DNA of 64,000 nucleotides from Calliopum simillimum (taxonomy: Eukaryota > Arthropoda > Insecta > Diptera > Lauxaniidae): NCBI GenBank assembly GCA_951812925.1, contig OX638368.1, forward strand, positions 149,282,492 through 149,346,491, given 5' to 3'. The stretch's first letter is position 1. Each line of letters starts with the position of its first letter. The notes below the pieces were generated by a model. That model did no database searches, was not told where the DNA came from, and was given only the letters and a program-made list of their open reading frames with translations. This document shows positions 47,338-57,009 of this stretch, one piece after another. The translations under genes and the position numbers were made by a program.

Positions 47338-47339
47338 TA

Positions 47340-48625
47340 TTGGGTGTACAACTTAAAACCGGAATTTGAGAGTGGATGTCCGTACTAACAAATATCGTGA
47401 AAGCTCGAACTTTACATATATGTCATTTTGAAGGTACATTTGACAGCTGTCAAAATCAGTCAACAAAACAATTTTATCTTGTGTGCATCATTATTATTTT
47501 TCACGATGAATAACTTCGAAAATTCGAGAAAAAGACAGCATTTGCGGGAGGTTCCGTTGGGTCATTTTTTTGCAAAGAAAACTGCTGCGGAAAGTCATAG
47601 TTTGCTTGTAGAAGTTTATGGCGACGATGCTTTAGGAAAAACACAGTGTTTTGAATGGTTTAAACGCTTCAAAAGTGCCGATTTTGACATCAAAGACAAA
47701 GAACGCCCAGGACAGCCAAAAAAGTATGAAGACGAAGAATTAGAGAAGCTACTCGATGAGGATTCGTGTCAAACACAAGACAAGCTTGCCAAATCGTTGG
47801 GAGTGACTCAGCAAGCTATTTCAAAACATTTGAAAGCCGCCGGATACATTCAGAAGCAAGGTAATTGGGTCCCCTATGAGTTGAAGCCGAGAGACGTTGA
47901 ACGGCGCTTCTGTATGTCTGAAATGCTGCTTGAGCGCTATAAAAAGAAATCATTTTTGCATCGGATTGTGACTGGAGATGAAAAATGGATCCATTATGAC
48001 AATCCCAAGCGCAAAAAGTCATACGTGAAACCCGGCCAACCAGCCAAATCAACCTCGAAGCCAAATATCCATGGCGCCAAGGTTATGCTGTGTATTTGGT
48101 GGGATGAGAAGGGGCCGTTATATTATGAGTTGTTGAAATCGGGCCAGACAATCACAGGTGACCTGTATCGAACACAATTAATACGTTTGAAGCGTGCCAT
48201 CATCGAAAAACGCCCGGAAAATGCGACCAAACACGAAGCAATAATTTTTCATCATGACAACGCTCGGCCGCATGCTGCAAGACCCGTGGAAAACTATTTG
48301 GAAAATAGTGGATGGGAAGTTTTGGCTCACCCGCCTTATAGTCCGGACCTTGCTCCGTCTGATTTTCATTTATTTCGCTCGATGCAAAACGCCCTCACCG
48401 GAATACGCTTCACATCAGAGCAAGGCATCCGAAATTGGATAGATTCATTTTTGGCCGCCAAGCCGGCGCAATTTTTTTGGGATAGAATTCATAAATTGCC
48501 TGAAAGATGGGGAAATGATGTAGCTTCCAATGGACAATACTTTGAATAAAATATAATGAAACATTTTTCCACAATAAAGCATCAAATTTCGCTAAAAAAT
48601 TCCGGTTTTTAAGTTGTACACCCAA
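47340..48625 (+). mobile_element. Full-length mariner element (1286 bp)
   Basis: The ends read TTGGGTGTACAACTTAAA, then ACCGGAATTT, in inverted copies with one extra A on the right, giving TIRs of about 28 bp. TA flanks both sides (47338-47339 and 48626-48627). The length equals that of classic mariners such as Mos1 (about 1.29 kb). The single gene is uninterrupted. Confidence 0.95.
47506..48549 (+). CDS. mariner transposase, intact (347 aa)
   Basis: The enzyme excises and reinserts its element at TA dinucleotides. The N-terminal DNA-binding domain has paired helix-turn-helix units (KTAAESHSLLVEVYGDDALG, CFEWFKRFKSADFDIKDKE; then QDKLAKSLGVTQQAISKHLK). WVPYEL corresponds to the WVPHEL motif. 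The catalytic triad is complete: Asp158 in TGDEKW, Asp251 in FHHDNARPH and Asp286 in APSDFHLF, with 34 residues between the last two (DD34D). YSPDLAP is intact. The C-terminus IHKLPERWGNDVASNGQYFE matches the mauritiana-type ending. I chose the ATG at 47506 because it gives 347 aa, close to Mos1 (345 aa); an in-frame ATG at 47428 would add 26 unlikely residues. No stop or frameshift is seen, so it may encode working enzyme. Confidence 0.95.
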   Translation: MNNFENSRKRQHLREVPLGHFFAKKTAAESHSLLVEVYGDDALGKTQCFEWFKRFKSADFDIKDKERPGQPKKYEDEELEKLLDEDSCQTQDKLAKSLGVTQQAISKHLKAAGYIQKQGNWVPYELKPRDVERRFCMSEMLLERYKKKSFLHRIVTGDEKWIHYDNPKRKKSYVKPGQPAKSTSKPNIHGAKVMLCIWWDEKGPLYYELLKSGQTITGDLYRTQLIRLKRAIIEKRPENATKHEAIIFHHDNARPHAARPVENYLENSGWEVLAHPPYSPDLAPSDFHLFRSMQNALTGIRFTSEQGIRNWIDSFLAAKPAQFFWDRIHKLPERWGNDVASNGQYFE

Positions 48626-48627
48626 TA

Positions 48628-50071
48628 TAACTACATCGAAAATAACTATTGAAGTTTTAACTTTTCGACCTTTTTTGGTCAAACCTTACCTGTCCCCTAT
48701 CCTACCCGGTTTATCCATACGGCAACAGGACATTCTGAGAATTCTGTGGCTAGGAACTTAAAACTAATGATGCAGTTTTTTCAATAATGCTTTATTGAGT
48801 ATGTCTCTAAACTCTTTTTGAAATTCGAAAAAAATTTACTTTAATTTCTAGTATTTTCGTGAAACTTGATATCATTGCCTAAAACAGAGTTAAAATTTCA
48901 AAATTTGCCCCACATTTAAAATAAATAAAAAATGTATCTTAAATAATTCACTGAAATTCCTAATATTCGAAATTCATTATCTTCACTTTTACTTGTAAAT
49001 TGAACTCCATTCTTTTGGATCTTTATTTGTTGAAATATTTTTTATTATTATTATTATTATTTTTTTCACTTTTCGTAAATAAATATTTCTTTTTTTTAAA
49101 TTATATTTTATAATACAAAAAAAAAAAAAAAAAATAAATTGAATTGATAAGAACGGTTTTATACGTGCCGCCACAATTATCAGTCGGTCACAATCTGGTT
49201 GAAAGTTTCCCACACTACAATGTTTAAATGTGCCACAAGATTATTCGGGGCTCATACCAAGATTATCACACTTGATGTGATAACTTTTGGTATTTTTATT
49301 TTAATTTATAATTTTATTACCATTATCTTTTGGCTAGCACGCTTACTGTGTGCAATCTTTTTCCGAATTATAACGCAGTAGTACAAAAACAAATAAGCAA
49401 AGATAAAATGTATACTATTTTTAATAACGCAATTTAGTTCTGGTTAACTAACCTAGACAACGTAAAAGTCTACCACTTATCACTATGTTTTTGAAATGCA
49501 CTAAATGTTTAAAAGTTGATCCACTCTTTGATCTCAAAAGGCTAAACAATGGAAATGTTTTTCTATATAATTAGGTACTTTTTTACCCTTTTTCGATGAT
49601 TTTTGGCTTTCTCGATATGCTTTATAATACTATTTAGTTAATAAGCCTATTCTGAAATTAAAAAACAAAAATAATGTTTAAAAGTGAAAGTGTAAAACAA
49701 ACAAGGAATAAAACTGGAAAATACAATAAAAACTTTGGAGAAGATTCTTTAACTAAATCTGAAATAGAGCTTTAATATTTCATCCGATCTTGGTAGCCGA
49801 GGCTCGAAACTTAAGTAATGAAGAAACTATTGGTGAAACTTATAAAACTTTAACTTTTTTAATTTTTTGGCTCGGAAAAATTAGCGAGTGTGTGGCTAAA
49901 ATTGTAGTTTTATTTAATATGCAACGAAATATCTATTGTTGAAAACGTACTAGGCGTTCTCTCTACAAAGGACAGACGGAAAATGTTTTATGTGTGTGGA
50001 GTAGTCATCATCTTAAATAAATGTGGTTTTTTGGCAGTGTATATGCATTTTACTTATATACGTATGTATAT
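48628..50071. other. Intergenic, no gene seen
   Basis: AT-rich with an (ATT)n run near 49044-49060 and poly-A near 49118-49134. Open frames at 48989-49213 and 49199-49381 have no recognisable domain. Confidence 0.4.
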
Positions 50072-50600
50072 GAGGAGTGATTTTTCAAAAGGGCGTGCTT
50101 CCTCTTCCGACTCCGAACAAACTTAAGAATGTCATCGCCTTTATCATGCTAAAATGCATCTTCTAGTTCAAAATCCATCACAAAAATGTATTTTCCAAGA
50201 GAAAATCGTGATCAAACATTGCAGTTTCATACAAAACGGCTTATTTCCATCTAATTTATGTGTTTTTGTTAAACATTTTTATATATGGCACAGCCCATAT
50301 ACTTAGGTGCTTTCATATCATGCCTTTAGACAGCGGCCAAATGATGAAATAAGAGTGAAATAATAGTGATTTTTAAACCGTTTAAAACAAAAAGGCTTAT
50401 TTTCAAATGTTTTGTTTTCTTTCCAATAACTACAAATATGTTAAGTTCAAAATTTTAAGGGGACTCGAATCTTTAGAATCTATTACACTGGAGACGAAAA
50501 AAAAAAAAAAAACAAGGTACTTTAAAAAGCCCCTAAAAGTTTTTCTCATAACTGAAAATTTGTTTAACATGGAAATACGCCCTTTTGAAAAATCATTCTC
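50072..50600 (-). mobile_element. MITE, copy 2 (529 bp, inverted)
   Basis: GAGGAGTGATTTTTCAAAAG at the left is inverted as TTTTGAAAAATCATTCTC at the right. Read in reverse it lines up with 23446-24022: CTTTTAGGGGCTTTTTAAAG, CGTCTCCAGTGTAATAGATT and ACATTTGAAAATAAGCC. The two copies differ by many substitutions and indels, so they are not recent sisters. Confidence 0.8.
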
Positions 50601-51018
50601 GATATGTACCTAGTTGTTGCATTTGAAATTATTTGACAAAACTTGTTTTTTATGGTGAGTTGATATAAGTATGTTCTTCTTTTTAGACCTGGGTGAGACA
50701 AAGTTTTCTTTGAAATTCTCTTTCACACATCTAGGTCTACTACCAAAATTCTGTAGTTCCGCACTTTCATTGTTCTTATGTCAGTTTCCATTACATTAAC
50801 TCATCTTTTTCGAAGTCTTCCTAAGTAGCTGTAAGTATTTCATTACATTTCATTGTAATGTACCTAATACATTTTAAGAAGAAACATATATGTATGTCTT
50901 CTCTAACTGATACTATTTTTTTATTTATGCATTTGCTTATGTGCTTAATAGATTTAAAACCGCACTAGTTATTTTTTTGAAAATTCAGATTTCTCAAAAC
51001 CATAAAAAATTTGTTATA
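50601..51018. other. Intergenic, no gene seen
   Basis: AT-rich; nothing supportable. Confidence 0.4.
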
Positions 51019-51149
51019 CGAGGGCAGTTTGAGACTTTTTGAATATAATACATTTTTTTCGGTATTTTTCCAGCTCGATAAATTTAGTCCAGCGTTTTTC
51101 CAATTATTTTATTCCTTCCAAAAAATTGATTTTCAAATGGTGCCCAAAA
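51019..51149 (-). pseudogene. mariner relic, C-terminal end (split part)
   Basis: On the minus strand: YFGHHLKINFLEGIK, a stop, LEKRWTKFIELEKYRKK, the C-terminus of an irritans-type mariner transposase (family pattern AYFEDLDKSYYxEGIKKLE). It then runs to a TIR-like CGAGGGCAGTTTGAGAC at 51019. It continues the fragment at 54575-55195, from which it was split by the 3.4-kb insertion. Confidence 0.8.
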
Positions 51150-51152
51150 TAA

Positions 51153-51640
51153 CTAGCTTACACTCCAAAAATAACCAGGACTTTATTGTGAAATTCCTTT
51201 TTGCTATGGTCCCCTTAGCTCAAAAAAAAAAAAAAAAAAAAAAAATATTCATTTATAGGTTTCCGAGATATCGGCCAAAACATTTTCTTGCTTTTTTTGA
51301 AAAAGGTGACCAATCATTATTCCGAATAAATTCCGTTTGGACTGACGGATTTGACCAATTATATTTTTGTGAAAGACAATTAAATTGTCAAAAACTTTTT
51401 TATACATTTCGACCTCATCCGAATATTAACTGCGGATATATGAATTTATAATTATGAACTTTATTATATTTGTGTTCGCAAACTCTTTTTATCACCTCAA
51501 AAAGAAAGAACCTGCCAAATGACTTCACAATTTATACTTTTTTTGCAAAGCATAGGCTTTTGTAAAAATTTCAAGCCTTCAATGAGCAAAATCCATGGAC
51601 TTATAAGAAAGTTACAGACCTTAAAGTGAGATCACCTTTT
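51153..51640 (+). repeat. Left terminal inverted repeat of the CACTA-ended element
   Basis: Pairs with 54073-54571. Visibly imperfect: a poly-A run at about 51221-51243 is longer than its partner, and scattered substitutions are present. By eye identity seems well above 80 percent in the inner half. Confidence 0.85.
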
Positions 51641-52149
51641 TATAAAGGTTTTCGAAATTTGCATTTTCACCATTTCTAGTCTAGCAACTGGGCCAATACG
51701 TGTAAACATCCCCATTGTTGACTTGCTTATGTGTTTTGCTTGCATTCCTCTGAACGATTAAAGAAATTCGTATTATAACAATTTTTATATGATATAATAT
51801 ACAGAACAAAAACACTCGAAACAAAAACATGTTTTTCCTTCGATTTATAATAGATTTTGGATTTATTTTCCTCACACAGGTAGTTCATTATATGCCAAAA
51901 CGAATGAGAAAGGTAAGGAATGTAAAAAATATACCAGCTTGGTATAAAAAGGTGTCTGTAGGTAGCCTCTATTCACATATAAATGCATGTAAATGTATAG
52001 GGGTCTGGCCAGGTGCGAAGGTAAACGCAACATCTGTCAGACGGAGGGTTGAAATTAAAATTGTCAAAACGAAAATATTTTAAGTTTAGTTGAATAAAAT
52101 TAACAAAAAACATAATCCTTTATATTCGGACTCAATAATTTAATTATGA

Positions 52150-53997
52150 ATAGAAAAAGCCGGGTTTTTAAATGTAAAAATAGTCAAAATTGCTTTTGTT
52201 TTGTGTGCAATAAATATATTGTTGAAAAATCTCGAAAGCGACGTTTGTTTTCTGATGCGCTAAAAACTACGATTATCAGTACTTCGGAGAGAAAGCTCAG
52301 AATGTGGAAAAGCCATGGACTCCAGACATTATATGTCATGTCTGTCAAGAGATTTTAAGTGCTTGGTCCATTTAGCCCTATGCTCCTCCTAGGAGTTAAA
52401 GGAGAATACATACATACATACATACAATTGGTTTTTATCAATAGGTTTGCATTAAAACTAACTTTTTTTGTATTTGGCGAAAATTAAAATTCCTTTCACC
52501 GATGATTTCGTTGCAACAGCCTGTAAACCATGGTAGTGACTGCTACTTTTGTGCTACAAAAAAGTTGGGCATTGGACGTTTTATGAAAATATGTAGATTA
52601 TCCATTGGTTGAATCCGTAACGTTACCAGCTTTAGAATTAGCGTCAGGCAACCTTTCCTGTGGAGATTTTTCCGAAAATATGAGTACCACTTCATGCCAA
52701 ACATTTCCTGAAGATGAAATTGCAAGTGGTAGTGAGTTTGAAGTAGGAAAAACACCAACACTTATGACTCAACCAATGCTAAATGATTGGATTCGAGAGC
52801 TTGACCTTACAAAACAAAAATCAGAGTGGTTGACATCTCGCATGAAGGAGAAAAACTTCTGCGCTCCTGATGTGATATCATCCTATCATAGAACTCGACA
52901 TGAGCGTTTCGCCCAACATTATACGAAAGCTGCAAACGTCTGCTATTGCCATCATGTTCCTACTCTATTTGAAGAATTGAAAGAGTCTTATGATAAAGAA
53001 GATTCGCGCTTATTTATCGATAGCAGCAAAGAAATTTTAAAGGTAATTTTACTACATATTGGAAACGAAAAACCATCTATTCCTATTGCTCATTCCGTCC
53101 GCATTAATGAAACATATGACGCAATTGCACAAATTTTGGTTTTTATCAATTACAACGAACACAAGTGGAAAATCTAATCCGATTTGAAAATGGTTGGAAT
53201 ATTGCTAGTATTACAAGTTGAATACACGAAACACTGCTGTTTCCTTTGTATGTGGGATAGTCGTGCTCGTAGCCAGCACTACATAAAAAAAGACTGGGGC
53301 GAACGATTGGCATTAATACCGGGCGAAGTAAACATTAAATATAATCCGCTTGTAGACAAGTGTGACATCATTCTTCCACTACTTCATATCAAATTGGGCC
53401 TTTTAAAAAATTTTGTAAAAGCATTAGACAAATCTGGAGATGCGTTTCTACATTTAAAATCGGTTTTTCCTAAACTGTCCGACGCTAAAATCAAAGAAGT
53501 GTTTTTCGACGGGCCTCAGATTAAAAAATTACTTAAGGATGAGTGGTTCAAATTAAAGTTAACTGTAGATGAAGAGGCAGCTTTTAATTCCTTTAAACTT
53601 ATAGTCGATGGCTTTCTTGGAAACAAGAAAAGTGAAAATTATATGGAAATCGTCGATGATTTACTTAAAAACTACAAAAAACTAGTTATATACTCACTTT
53701 TACAATTTTATGCACAGTTTTTTGTTTATAAAACAATCCATTTAATTTTTCTTTGCAGGAGTCCTCATATCCCTTAAAAGTCATTTCCTCCACTCTCATT
53801 TGGACTTCATTCCACCAAACCTTGGTCATTTAAGTGATGAACATGGTGAAAGATTCCATCAACAGATAAAAAATATTGAGAAAAGATACCAAGAATACTG
53901 GGATGAAGCAATGATGCGACACTACAACTGGTTTCTTATAAGAGAAAGTCAAAAGGATGGCGGCAAGGCAAATAGAAAAAGTCTTAACCATTTTTAA
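52150..53997 (+). pseudogene. Putative transposase with CxxC fingers, GERFHQ family
   Basis: Pieces in order: CFVCNKYIVEKSRKRRLFSD (first CxxC); a frameshift near 52275; YFGEKAQNVEKPWTPDIICH and VCQEILSAW (second CxxC); a break and possible intron; QQPVNHGSDCYFC (third CxxC); a frameshift near 52600; then 52605-53177 with TQPMLNDWIRELDLTKQKSE, RLFIDSSKEILKVILLHIGN and PIAHSVRINETYDAI. An in-frame TAA (53175-53177) is followed by SDLKMVGILL, CCFLCMWDSRARSQHYIKK, PLLHIKLGLLKNFVKALDKS, FDGPQIKKLL and GFLGNKKSENY. A probable intron (about 53690-53759, acceptor TTCTTTGCAG, donor damaged) precedes SHFLHSHLDFIPPNLGHLSD and EHGERFHQQIKNIEKRYQEY. The intact protein would be about 650 aa. I recognise this pattern from uncharacterised repetitive arthropod proteins. 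A transposase role is inferred from its place between TIRs. Confidence 0.75.
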
Positions 53998-54072
53998 AAA
54001 TAAAAATGATAAAATAAAGTCTTTAAGAGATGTAAATCCAAATTAAAGAAAAGTTAGAAAAATTTTAAAAAT

Positions 54073-54571
54073 AGGTGATCTCACTTTAAGGTCTGTAACT
54101 TTCTTATAAATCCATGGATTTTGCTCATTGAAGGCTTAAAATTTTTGCAAAAGTCTATGCTTTGCAAAAAAGGAATAAATTGTGAAGTCATTTGGCAGAT
54201 TCTTTCTTTTTGAGGTGATAAAAAGAGTTCTCGATCACAGAATTTCCAAAAAAATATAATAATGTTCGTAAATATAAATTCATATCTCCGAAGTTAATAT
54301 TCAATGAGGTCAAAATGCATAAAAAAGTTCTTGACAATTTAATTGTCTTTCATAAATATATAATATTGGTCAAATCCGTCAGTCCAAGCGGAATTTATTT
54401 GGAATATGATTGGTCACCTTTTTTAAAAAAATGATTCGGCCGATATCTCAGAAACCTATCCATGAATATTTTTTTTAATTTTTTTTTTTTGAGCTTAAGG
54501 GACCACACCACATAAGAATTTTAAAAAGAAGTCTTGGTCACAGAGATTTTTTTGAATTTTGTAAGCTAGTG
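54073..54571 (-). repeat. Right terminal inverted repeat of the CACTA-ended element
   Basis: Inverse of 51153-51640, ending AAGCTAGTG. It begins AGGTGATCTCACTTTAAGGT just 76 bp after the putative transposase stop. Confidence 0.85.
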
Positions 54572-54574
54572 TAA

Positions 54575-55195
54575 TCGTTTGTTTAACTAATTACTTCTTT
54601 ATTCGACCCAAATCTCTCACTCCCTAGCCATATCTGCAGGTTTGGATACAGAAAATAGTCGCAGCCTGCTAAATCTGAAAAAATGTTGGATTAGGTAACA
54701 GTTTGCAGCCCAATTTATGAGTTTTTGCAAAATGTGTACTCATACATTGCCTTGATGAAACAGCACGTTTGCCAAATGCGATCTTTTCTGCTGCAAATCA
54801 ATATCGAATCTGTCGGAGCAATATTTGGAGTTGTTCGTTTTACACTTTTCAACGTAATTGATGTGAATGGCAACGCGTGCATCCCTAAAAATGGTGGCCA
54901 TGATCTTGCTGGCCGACGGACCTACCTTGGCCTTCTTTGGTACGTGCACGTTCTGCCAAAGGAACCCACTATTTTGATTATTTCTTAGTCTCTGGTGACT
55001 TTTAATTGGTCTATGTTTCATCCAATGTAACGAAACTTTGCAAAAACTCGTTCGAATAACTTTTAATGCCAGTTGAGATGCCTACAGCTTCAGCCATCTC
55101 AAGCACTTTCATTCTCCAATTATCTAATATCATTTTATGGATTTTATCGACGATTTGTGACCATTAATGAATTATAGTTGATGGGAGCAGTGTTG
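54575..55195 (-). pseudogene. mariner relic, irritans-type (split part)
   Basis: On the minus strand from 55195: QIVDKIHKMILDNWRMKVLE and MAEAVGISTG (second helix-turn-helix), a deletion, then SFVTLDET with the first catalytic Asp, a frameshift, PKKAKVGPSASKIMATIFRD and ARVAIHINYVEKCKT, RFDIDLQQKRSHLANVLFH (leading to the second Asp region), a further break, LAGCDYFLYPNLQIWL (third Asp), and FGSNKEVIS, a stop, TND at the insertion point. The rest is at 51019-51149. Several stops and shifts show it is old and was already a mariner copy when the CACTA-ended element landed. Confidence 0.85.
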
Positions 55196-55199
55196 GACT

Positions 55200-55853
55200 T
55201 AAAGTTACTGTGCGGGAAATTCCAAAAATCTTGAACTTATAAAACTGCTCACGTATATTTTAAGATTATTTGTTATTCAATTTTATTTTCAAAAAAATTG
55301 TAAAAGCGTAGGAGGTCTCCCACTAACAACTCACCACCTGAGTTGTACCTGCTTCGCCTATACGGTCTCTATAGACCAGTTGAAAATAAATCAGAACTCG
55401 AAAATAATTTTTTTTGGATACGGCAATACTATACGATTGAAAAAATAATTTGTTCATCAAATAAAAACATAATTACTTATATAACGAAATTCAGTTAGTA
55501 TTCCAAACTGAGTACTAAACTGTAAAAATCGACAAAACATATCACCAACAAATCATCTCACGCAGTCCTATGAAAACAGAAAGCAACTTCATTGAAAAAG
55601 CTGAACTTTTGCCAAATGCAATAATGTATATAAAGTCGCCAGTATTTTGGCATAGTAATGCAAAGACAAGTTGAATTATGAGAGGCTTTGACAAAGTTTC
55701 GTCGGACGTCGGCAAGTGTACTAAGACCGTGTCCAGTTCAGCGCCGTCTAGATACCAGATATATTTACGATAAATATTATCAATATTTTAAGGTGCTCTT
55801 TCTCCACATACTAAGCGTTACGGTTAACGTTACGCTTTGAATCTTTAGTCCCT
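55200..55853. other. Intergenic upstream of protease gene 2
   Basis: No gene seen. GGTGCTCTTTCTCC and CGTTACGGTTAACGTTACG phrases near 55792-55835 show no recognised function. Confidence 0.4.
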
Positions 55854-56002
55854 AGATAAGTATTTGGAGTCAATACTTAATTAGCTTTTTAACTTTAATC
55901 TTGAATAGATTATGATATAAAAATTATCTTTCCAATTTTTTGCGCAAAATTTTTCGGACAGCAAAAGTATAAATAAGCGCTTTCCTTTTCAAAAATCAGT
56001 AG
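55854..56002 (+). promoter_or_regulatory. Protease 2 promoter: GATA motifs, TATA box, initiator
   Basis: TATAAATAAG starts at 55968 and TCAGT is at 55996-56000 (+1 near 55998, 30 bp downstream). The initiator context TCAGTAGTT is identical to that of protease 1. GATA-type motifs AGATAAG (55854) and TTATCT (55924) lie upstream. Confidence 0.7.
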
Positions 56003-56030
56003 TTGAGTATTCAAACTATAACTGAACGTA

Positions 56031-56986
56031 ATGAAGTGCTTTATCGTCTTCGTTTTAGCCTTGGCCACAGCCGCTGCCTATGAAGGTATTGTTCCTTTAA
56101 AGGACCTTAGAGTTGAAGGTTCAACTAGCATTGAGGGCCGCATTACAAACGGACAAAATGCTTATGCTGGACAATTCCCTTACCAAGTTGGTCTTAACCT
56201 AGAAGCTAATGGTTATGGCGCATGGTGTGGTGGTTCAATCGTTGGAGTGAACTGGGTGTTGACAGCTGCTCACTGCACCAATGGGTATGCAAAATTTGAA
56301 TTTATTAATTGGAAAAATTATAATTCATAACTAAACCATTTTTTTTTTTCGATTTCTTTTAAATAAAAGCATGCAAAAAGTGCGTGTATTTGCCGGTAAC
56401 ACTAGACTTCAGTCCGGTTATTATTGGGACTCGACTTCAATTCACCAACATCCCGGTTATAATGGTAACAACCTTGACAATGATGTTTCACTCATCTGGG
56501 TCTCAGGATTCCCTTTGAATGGTGAAATCAATATCATCAGAATGCCAGCACGCAATGGATGGTACGATTCCTACGATGGATGGACTGCTGTTGCTTCTGG
56601 TTGGGGTGGTATCTATGATGGTAAGTTTGAATTTTTACTTAATATTGAATTCTCAAGATAAGTTTTCGTTTTGTTTTTACAAAGGTTCTCCACTTCCCGA
56701 AAACTTGCAATTTACTCGTCTCACTGTTATGAACAACGATCAGTGCGCCCAGTACTATGGATACGATGTGATTAGGAGTAATGTTATTTGCCTCCACACA
56801 CCAAATGGCCAGTCTACCTGCCAGGGTGATTCTGGTGGTCCATTGGCTATTGAAGGACAAAACTTGTTGATTGGTGTTACTTCTTTTGTTTCCAGTGCTG
56901 GTTGTCAGTCTGGTGGCCCTGCTGGTTTTGCTCGCGTTACCAGCCACTTGGACTGGATTGCCGGAGTCAGTGGCATCTCCCATTAA
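56031..56986 (+). CDS. Secreted S1 serine protease, Jonah-like (gene 2)
   Basis: Exons 56031-56284, 56370-56620 and 56685-56986 with GT-AG introns of 85 and 64 bp (phases 2 and 1) encode 268 aa. Residues 1-16 ([16 protein letters not shown]) are a signal peptide. The propeptide ends GR, with cleavage before ITNG at residue 38. The catalytic triad is His81 in TAAHC, Asp123 in NDVSL and Ser218 in GDSGGP. Pocket residue 189 is Ser ([11 protein letters not shown]), so trypsin-type Arg/Lys specificity is not expected. Features such as [20 protein letters not shown] and [20 protein letters not shown], then RVTSHLDWI, resemble the Drosophila Jonah proteases, which are larval and adult midgut enzymes. 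It lies 20 kb from gene 1 on the same strand and shares its intron positions. The start begins the signal peptide 33 bp after the initiator. AATAAA is at 56998. Confidence 0.94.
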
Positions 56987-56997
56987 TTTATTTGATA

Positions 56998-57003
56998 AAT
57001 AAA
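56998..57003 (+). terminator. Polyadenylation signal of protease 2
   Basis: AATAAA 12 bp after the stop codon. Confidence 0.7.
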
Positions 57004-57009
57004 ATGAAA

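Larger units (their letters stand above)
51153..54571 (+). mobile_element. CACTA-ended long-TIR DNA transposon, poorly described family
   Basis: The right end reads GTAAGCTAGTG and the left end CTAGCTTACAC; the inferred terminus is CACTAGCTTAC with the first two bases lost at the left. TAA flanks both sides (51150-51152 and 54572-54574). Joining the flanks with one TAA restores the interrupted mariner frame (TND, then YFG). Terminal inverted repeats span about 51153-51640 and 54073-54571, some 490 bp, with shared phrases GAGATATCGGCC, TTGGACTGACGGATTTGACC, GACAATTAAATTGTC and GAGCAAAATCCATGGA. One decayed gene (52150-53997) fills the interior. CACTA termini and a 3-bp duplication are known from the CMC (CACTA/EnSpm) superfamily, but the protein does not look like a standard EnSpm transposase to me. 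Confidence 0.85.

Noticed and set aside
49199..49381. Small hydrophobic protein
   Set aside because: Ile/Phe-rich tail is expected from AT-rich DNA; no supporting feature.
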